11,146 nt of DNA from JAKLKS01 sp964370855 (GTDB taxonomy: Bacteria; Planctomycetota; JAJSAM01; JAKLKS01), in contig CAYJMF010000136.1 in the NCBI GenBank assembly GCA_964370855.1, positions 1-11,146 of the forward strand, given 5' to 3'. This document shows positions 7,632 through 11,146 of the stretch, in pieces. The translations under genes and the position numbers were made by a program. The notes under the pieces are model-generated. The model did no database searches, was not told the origin of the DNA, and worked only from the letters and a program-made list of their open reading frames with translations. Within the stretch, counting starts at the first letter, position 1. Every line of letters starts with the position of its first letter.

Positions 7632-7664
7632 AAAAGGGGACGCGCACCACTTCTCACTTTTCCG
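7632..7664 (+). repeat. REP-like arm, left inverted copy flanking the toxin-antitoxin module
   Basis: Directly after the rhomboid stop, the sequence reads AAAAGGGGACGCGCACCACTT and continues CTCACTTTTCCG. The reverse complement of 8423-8455 matches it: 15 of 17 bases over 7637-7653 against 8450-8434, then TCAC and TCCG blocks after a one-base insertion. The outer end (A/G-rich, GGGGAC) and inner end (TTCC) follow the same plan as the arms of the 3403-3510 palindrome. A small palindrome (7659-7670) lies at its inner edge. Confidence 0.6.
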
Positions 7665-7740
7665 TGGAAAGTCCGTTTCCAGGCGGCCGGGCGAGGGCCG
7701 GTGCATCGGCGCTGTACACCCCCCCGCGTCTGCGGTTCCG

Positions 7741-7773
7741 TTGAGGGCCCGACACCCGGAGGTGTAGTATGAT
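7741..7773 (+). promoter_or_regulatory. Probable promoter of the toxin-antitoxin operon
   Basis: TTGAGG (7741-7746) is a reasonable -35 box. TAGTAT (7765-7770) follows at 18-base spacing, and overlapping TATGAT (7768-7773) is a better -10 match at 21-base spacing. Transcription would begin near 7780, leaving a short leader before the ATG at 7814. This is one of the few AT-rich stretches in the window and it sits where a promoter is needed. Confidence 0.5.
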
Positions 7774-7785
7774 AAAAAGTCATAC
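7767..7785. promoter_or_regulatory. Palindromic operator, likely autoregulatory site for the antitoxin
   Basis: GTATGA (7767-7772) and TCATAC (7780-7785) form a perfect 6-base inverted repeat with 7 bases between them, overlapping the -10 region. Ribbon-helix-helix antitoxins typically bind short palindromes over their own promoters as dimers, so repression by antitoxin or antitoxin-toxin complex is the expected mechanism. The binding itself is inferred. Confidence 0.5.
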
Positions 7786-7813
7786 CAGTCCCGCCTCCCC
7801 CCCGAGGTGTCCC

Positions 7814-8041
7814 ATGCCCACTCCCAAGATCGCCATCACCATGGAGGTCCACCTCCTCGAGGCCCTCGACGCATGCGTCAGGGAGGGGGTCCATCCCAAC
7901 CGAAGCAAAGCCATCCAGGAGGCCGTGCGCCAGATGCTCAGGCGGTGGAAGCGGAAGCGCCTGCGGGCGGCCCTTGCGCTCCTGGATCCCGGGGAGGAGC
8001 AGCGCATCGCCGACGAGTTCTGGGGAGAGGGGCTGCCGTGA
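7814..8041 (+). CDS. Ribbon-helix-helix antitoxin (CopG/Arc-like, MazE partner type)
   Basis: The 75-residue protein has a beta strand KIAITMEVHLLEALD (5-19) and two helices (about 12-44) in the ribbon-helix-helix pattern: alternating strand residues for DNA contact, then LLEALDACV, NRSKAIQEAVRQML. A basic linker (RRWKRKRLR) leads to an acidic C-terminal tail, DPGEEQRIADEFWGEGL, of the kind used by such antitoxins to cover the toxin's RNA-binding face. It should bind DNA as a dimer, repress its own operon and neutralise the MazF encoded directly after it. ATG 7814 is chosen because GAGG at 7804-7807 lies 6 bases upstream. An earlier in-frame ATG at 7769 would overlap the promoter and operator and add an unrelated tail. 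About 8 of 75 codons end in A or T, unlike the neighbouring housekeeping genes. Confidence 0.85.
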   Translation: MPTPKIAITMEVHLLEALDACVREGVHPNRSKAIQEAVRQMLRRWKRKRLRAALALLDPGEEQRIADEFWGEGLP

Positions 8042-8373
8042 TCCCGCAGCGGGGGGATGTCCACTGGATCGATCCCGGTCCCGCCACGGGAACGGAGCAG
8101 AGGGGACGGCGGCCCTATGTCGTCGTCAGCCATGGCCACTTCCATGTCCGGACCGGGACCGTCATCGCGATGGCGGTGACGAGCCGGCCGCAGAGGGCCC
8201 CTTTCCCGGTGGCCATGGCGCTGCGGACGGGAGGCCTCCCCCGCCCGTCGTGGGTGAAGATCCACCAGGTCCAGACCATCTCCCTCCTCCGGCTCGGGGA
8301 GCGGATCGGCCGCGTGGACCGGGGGGAGGTCGACCGGGTCGTGGCGGGGCTGGTGGAGATCCTGCAGGGATAG
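8038..8373 (+). CDS. mazF: MazF/PemK-family toxin, mRNA interferase
   Basis: The 111-residue protein shows the MazF pattern: RGDVHWIDPGPATGTEQRGRRPYVVVS, RTGTVIAMAVTS, FPVAMAL, WVKIHQVQTISLLRLGERIGRV, and a short C-terminal helix ending EILQG. R25 and T48 sit where the catalytic Arg and Thr of characterised MazF enzymes lie, so it should be an active sequence-specific endoribonuclease that stops translation when freed from its antitoxin. The start is a GTG whose last two bases overlap the antitoxin stop (GTGA), which ties toxin synthesis to antitoxin translation. The usual SND-x-FN loop reads SHGHFH (31-36) here, giving three extra histidines. About 11 of 111 codons end in A or T, as in the antitoxin gene and unlike the flanking genes. 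An open frame continues upstream to 7807 only because the DNA is GC-rich. Confidence 0.93.
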   Translation: MIPQRGDVHWIDPGPATGTEQRGRRPYVVVSHGHFHVRTGTVIAMAVTSRPQRAPFPVAMALRTGGLPRPSWVKIHQVQTISLLRLGERIGRVDRGEVDRVVAGLVEILQG

Positions 8374-8399
8374 GCGGAGGCCGGGCACCCCTCCTCCGC
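8374..8399 (+). terminator. Weak terminator-like hairpin after mazF
   Basis: GCGGAGG (8374-8380) pairs perfectly with CCTCCGC (8393-8399) around a 12-base loop, starting on the base after the mazF stop codon. There is no T-tract behind it, so termination is uncertain. Confidence 0.3.
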
Positions 8400-8422
8400 T
8401 CTCCCGGAAACAGCACGGCCGC

Positions 8423-8455
8423 CGGACAGTGACGAAGTGGTGCCTGTCCCTTTCC
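8423..8455 (-). repeat. REP-like arm, right inverted copy upstream of cydA
   Basis: Read on the - strand this matches the arm at 7632-7664, with GCACCACTTC exact and GGGAC preserved. It ends 40 bases before the cydA ribosome site. Its presence explains why the open frame of cydA seems to extend upstream to 8429: that extension is repeat sequence, not CydA. Confidence 0.6.
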
Positions 8456-8495
8456 TTTCCCGCGGTGGAGGGGGAGAATCCTCCGCTCCGGCACC

Positions 8496-8500
8496 GGGAG
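8496..8500 (+). promoter_or_regulatory. Ribosome binding site deciding the cydA start
   Basis: GGGAG ends 6 bases before GTG 8507. It supports this start over the upstream in-frame GTG at 8429. Confidence 0.6.
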
Positions 8501-8506
8501 ACCTTC

Positions 8507-9862
8507 GTGGACGACGCCCTCGATCTCCACCGCCTCCAGTTCGCCTTCACGGTGGCGTTCCACTACCTCTTCCCCCAGCTCACCATGGGGCTCGCCCTGC
8601 TCATCGTCGTCATGAAGACGGCGGCGCTCCGCACCGGCGACTCGGCCTGGAACGAGGGGGCCCGCTTCTGGGGGAGGATCTTCGCCGTGAACTTCGCCAT
8701 GGGCGTCGTCACGGGGATCCCGCTGGAGTTCCAGTTCGGGACCAACTGGTCCCGCTTCGCGGAGACCGCCGGCGGCGTCATCGGGCAGACGCTGGCCATG
8801 GAGGGGACCTTCGCCTTCTTCCTCGAGTCCACCTTCCTCGGGCTCTTCCTCTTCGGGGAGAAGCGCCTCGGCCCCCGCGGCCACTGGTGGGCCTCCGTCG
8901 CCGTCCTCGCGGGATCCTGGCTGTCGGGCTACTTCATCGTCACCACCAACGCGTGGATGCAGCACCCCGTGGGCCACGAGATCGGCCCCGGCGGCCGCGT
9001 GGAGATCGTCTCCCTCGGGGCCCTCCTCCTCAACCCGTGGGGGATCTGGCAGTACCTCCACACCATGCTCGGCGCCGTCGTCACGGGCTCCTTCTTCGTC
9101 TCCGCCGTCGGCGCCTTCTACCTGCTCTCGGGGAGGCACGCCGGGCACGGGCGGCGGTTCCTGCGCGTGGGCGTGCCCGCGGCGCTGGCGGCCTCCTTCC
9201 TCGCCGCCTTCCCCACGGGGGACCAGCAGGCCCGCATGTCCGCCCGCCACCAGCCCGCCACCTTCGCCGCCATGGAGGGCCATTTCCACACCTCCGAGGG
9301 CGTGGCGATGGTGCTCATCGGCCAGCCGGACATGGAGAAGAAGCGCCTCGACAACCCGATCCACGTCCCGAAGGTCCTCTCCTTCCTCACGTGGAACTCC
9401 TGGAGCGCCGAGGTCAAGGGGCTCGACGCCTTCCCCGAGGAGGAGTGGCCGACCAACGTGCCGCTGGTCTACTACGCCTACCACGTCATGGTGGGGCTCG
9501 GGACGATGTTCATCGCCCTGGCCGGCGTCGCCGCGCTCCTCCTGCGGAAGGGGCGGCTCTTCGGCGCGCGGGCCGTGCTCTGGGCGCTCATGCTCGCCCT
9601 CCCCTTCCCCTACATCGCCAACACCGCGGGCTGGATCACGACGGAGGCGGGGAGGCAGCCCTGGGTCATCCACGGGATCCTCCGCACCGCCGACGCCCAC
9701 TCCCCGCAGATCTCCTCGGGCAACGTGCTGTTCACCCTCATCGGCTTCGCCGGCATGTACGCGCTGCTGGGGATCCTCTTCCTCCTGCTCGTCGTGCGGG
9801 AGATCTCCCACGGGCCCGCCGGGGACGGCGGCGCCGCCGCGCCGGAGGGGGGGGCGCGGTGA
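8507..9862 (+). CDS. cydA: Cytochrome bd ubiquinol oxidase subunit I
   Basis: This inner-membrane subunit carries the haems and the quinol site of cytochrome bd, which reduces oxygen to water. The 451-residue protein is shorter than E. coli CydA because it lacks the long Q-loop insert. Key residues can be read at or near E. coli numbering: H19 (LHRLQFAFTVAFHYLFPQ) and H185 (YLHTMLGA) as haem ligands, M328 in YHVMVGLG as the haem b558 Met ligand, E99 and E107 (AMEGTFAFFLES) of the proton path, E257 in the quinol region, and GRQPW near 382-386. T252 replaces the Lys252 of E. coli, and His precedes V-M328 where E. coli has Arg391. GTG 8507 gives the expected N-terminus and has a GGGAG site 6 bases upstream. 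cydB overlaps its stop by GTGA. No clear promoter was found in 8374-8506. Confidence 0.95.
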   Translation: MDDALDLHRLQFAFTVAFHYLFPQLTMGLALLIVVMKTAALRTGDSAWNEGARFWGRIFAVNFAMGVVTGIPLEFQFGTNWSRFAETAGGVIGQTLAMEGTFAFFLESTFLGLFLFGEKRLGPRGHWWASVAVLAGSWLSGYFIVTTNAWMQHPVGHEIGPGGRVEIVSLGALLLNPWGIWQYLHTMLGAVVTGSFFVSAVGAFYLLSGRHAGHGRRFLRVGVPAALAASFLAAFPTGDQQARMSARHQPATFAAMEGHFHTSEGVAMVLIGQPDMEKKRLDNPIHVPKVLSFLTWNSWSAEVKGLDAFPEEEWPTNVPLVYYAYHVMVGLGTMFIALAGVAALLLRKGRLFGARAVLWALMLALPFPYIANTAGWITTEAGRQPWVIHGILRTADAHSPQISSGNVLFTLIGFAGMYALLGILFLLLVVREISHGPAGDGGAAAPEGGAR

Positions 9863-10902
9863 TCGCCCACCTCTGGTACTGGCTGCTGGCGGCCATGCTC
9901 GCGATGTACGTGATCCTCGACGGCTTCGATCTCGGCGCCGGGGTGACGAGCCTGCTGGCCGCCCGCGGGGCGGAGGAGCGGCGGCTCGTCCTGCGCTCCA
10001 TCGGGCCGGTGTGGGACGGGAACGAGGTCTGGCTCATCGCCGCCGGCGGCGTGCTGGTGCTCGCCTTCCCCGGCCTCTACGCCGCGGCCTTCAGCGGGTT
10101 CTACCTCCCCCTCGTGCTGGTGCTCTGGCTCCTCATCCTCCGGGGCATCTCCATCGAGCTGCGGGGGCACGTGGACAGCCCCGTGTGGGCCTCCGGTTGG
10201 GACGTCGTCTTCGGGGGCGCGAGCCTCCTCCTCTGCGTGGTGCTGGGGGCGGCCCTCGGGAACGTCGTGCGGGGGGTGCCCATCGGGGAGGACGGGCGGT
10301 TCTTCGTGCCCCTCTGGACCGACTTCGGGGTGACGGGCCACACCGGCGTGCTCGACTTCTACACGATCCTCGTCGGGCTCTTCGCCCTGGCGGCCCTGAC
10401 GGTGCACGGTGCGCTCTGGGTCGCCCACAAGACGGAGGGGGCGCTGCAGGCCCGCTCGCGGCGGCTCGCGGGGATCGCCTGGTGGGCGAGCGCGGCGCTG
10501 GCCGCCGCGGCCACGGCGGCGACCTTCTCGGTCCAGCCCCTCGTGCTCCGCCATCTCGGGGAGCGGCCGGGATTCTGGATCCTCCCCGCGGCGGCGGCGG
10601 CGGCCCTCCTCCTCGTGCGCCGGTACCTCCGGCGGGAAGCGGACGGGCGGGCGTTCCTCGCGTCGGCCACCTTCCTCGCGGCGATGCTCGGGACGGCGGT
10701 GGCGGGCCTCTGGCCGACGATCCTCCCCTCGACCCTCGACCCGGCGCGGTCCATGACCGTGGAGGGATCGGCGGGCCCGGCCCGCGGCCTGGCCATGGCG
10801 CTGTTCTGGTGGATCCCCGGGATCCTCCTCGTGGTCGGGTACGTCGTGTTCACGTACCGGAGGTTCGCGGGGAAGGTGGGAGTGGAGGAGGAGGGGTACT
10901 GA
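9859..10902 (+). CDS. cydB: Cytochrome bd ubiquinol oxidase subunit II
   Basis: This membrane subunit pairs with CydA to form the bd oxidase. The 347-residue protein has multiple hydrophobic helices and the family motifs YVILDGFDLGAG (17-28) and GPVWDGNEVWLIAAGG (49-64), followed by FPGLYAAAFSGFYLPLVLVLW and LRGISIELR. It is slightly shorter than E. coli CydB. The GTG at 9859 overlaps the cydA stop, giving coupled synthesis of the two subunits. Neither a CydX-like small third subunit nor cydDC genes could be seen in the remaining downstream sequence. The frame is open far upstream, across cydA, but that part is not CydB-like. Confidence 0.95.
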   Translation: MIAHLWYWLLAAMLAMYVILDGFDLGAGVTSLLAARGAEERRLVLRSIGPVWDGNEVWLIAAGGVLVLAFPGLYAAAFSGFYLPLVLVLWLLILRGISIELRGHVDSPVWASGWDVVFGGASLLLCVVLGAALGNVVRGVPIGEDGRFFVPLWTDFGVTGHTGVLDFYTILVGLFALAALTVHGALWVAHKTEGALQARSRRLAGIAWWASAALAAAATAATFSVQPLVLRHLGERPGFWILPAAAAAALLLVRRYLRREADGRAFLASATFLAAMLGTAVAGLWPTILPSTLDPARSMTVEGSAGPARGLAMALFWWIPGILLVVGYVVFTYRRFAGKVGVEEEGY

Positions 10903-11146
10903 GGGGAGGGAAGGGTGCCCTCGCCTCAGGGTACGTGTTCTCCCGGGCGTTGCGCGCCTCCGGCGCGCGGCTCCCGACGGGGAGCATCGGGAGAGGATCC
11001 GATGCTCCCCGTCGGGAGCGTTGGAAGTCCGAGGAGGGGAGAGGCGGCGGGGTCGAACCACCCGGGGGATGTCGGGGGTGGGGGGCGGGATCGGAGCCCG
11101 AGGGAGGAGGGGACGGCGCGCACCCTGGCGGAGTTCCGGTTCCTTC
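10903..11146. other. Non-coding sequence after cydB to the window end
   Basis: Apart from the hairpins at 10952-11019, I see no gene here: open frames in it have no family resemblance and no ribosome site. GGGGAC followed by GCGCGCACC at 11109-11123 loosely recalls the REP-like arms but is too short to call. Confidence 0.5.
10952..11019. repeat. Two adjacent perfect hairpins downstream of cydB
   Basis: The first has GCGCGCC (10952-10958) and GGCGCGC (10962-10968) around a 3-base loop. The second has a perfect 21-base stem, 10970-10990 with 10999-11019, around an 8-base loop (GAGAGGAT). No T-tract follows on either strand. They could stabilise the cydAB mRNA 3' end, act in Rho-type or bidirectional termination, or be a small palindromic element. 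The 21-bp stem differs in sequence from the other repeats in the window. Confidence 0.7.

Larger units (their letters stand above)
7632..8455. mobile_element. Candidate small cassette: toxin-antitoxin genes between inverted REP-like arms
   Basis: This is an inferred unit of about 824 bp bounded by the two inverted arms. Inside are a promoter, an operator, a ribbon-helix-helix antitoxin gene and mazF. The two genes use A/T-ending codons about ten times more often than guaA or cydA, which supports acquisition. No transposase is encoded, so movement would need one acting in trans. The arms could also have arrived independently of the genes. Confidence 0.35.

Noticed and set aside
7769..7813. Earlier ATG for the antitoxin
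   Set aside because: It lies within the promoter -10 and operator; ATG 7814 has a well-spaced GAGG site and starts right before the ribbon strand.
8429..8506. N-terminal extension of cydA from an earlier GTG
   Set aside because: The translated extension is REP-like repeat sequence, and GTG 8507 has a ribosome site and gives the conserved CydA N-terminus with His19.
10903..10951. Possible cydX small gene after cydB
   Set aside because: No short frame with a start, ribosome site and a single membrane helix was found.
11109..11135. Possible further REP-like arm near the window end
   Set aside because: Only GGGGAC and GCGCGCACC resemble the other arms, with an insertion between them; in DNA this GC-rich that may be chance.

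Overview
The window is extremely GC-rich on both strands, with almost every third codon position G or C and a strong preference for GTG starts. It reads as a stretch of a GC-rich, Gram-negative-type bacterial chromosome, probably a metagenome-derived contig. The phylum cannot be fixed from the sequence; the gene content would fit Planctomycetota, Acidobacteriota or a deltaproteobacterial-type lineage, but that is inference. All genes are on the + strand.

Region 1 (1-3462) is the end of an aerotolerance-type (MoxR/Bat-like) operon: a 5'-truncated, proline-rich protein of unknown function, a DUF58 protein with an intact metal-binding MIDAS motif, and a BatA-like membrane-anchored protein. The three genes are chained by GTGA stop/start overlaps. 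The BatA-like gene has a suspicious poly-G tract (21 and 16 Gs in a row) exactly where its von Willebrand factor A (VWA) domain should begin. Its last codons are supplied by a perfect 37-bp inverted repeat (3403-3510) that is AT-rich in its core and looks like a REPIN-type mobile palindrome.

Region 2 (3463-7631) holds guaB (IMP dehydrogenase) and guaA (GMP synthase), the two steps from IMP to GMP, followed by a zinc-ribbon rhomboid protease. A promoter-like sequence inside the inverted repeat and a strong intrinsic-terminator hairpin with T10 lie upstream of guaB. Either the hairpin ends the Bat-like operon, or it sits in the guaB leader as an attenuator.

Region 3 (7632-8460) is a type II toxin-antitoxin module: a ribbon-helix-helix antitoxin overlapping a MazF endoribonuclease gene, with a promoter and a palindromic operator in front. 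It is framed by two imperfect inverted copies of a REP-like sequence, and its genes carry clearly more A/T-ending codons than their neighbours. This is the most interesting part of the window: a candidate small cassette inserted between the rhomboid and cyd genes, with the same arm layout as the empty palindrome upstream of guaB.

Region 4 (8507-11146) is cydAB, a short-Q-loop cytochrome bd oxidase whose CydA carries Thr at the position of the E. coli quinol-site Lys252. It is followed by two perfect hairpins and about 130 bases in which no gene is visible.
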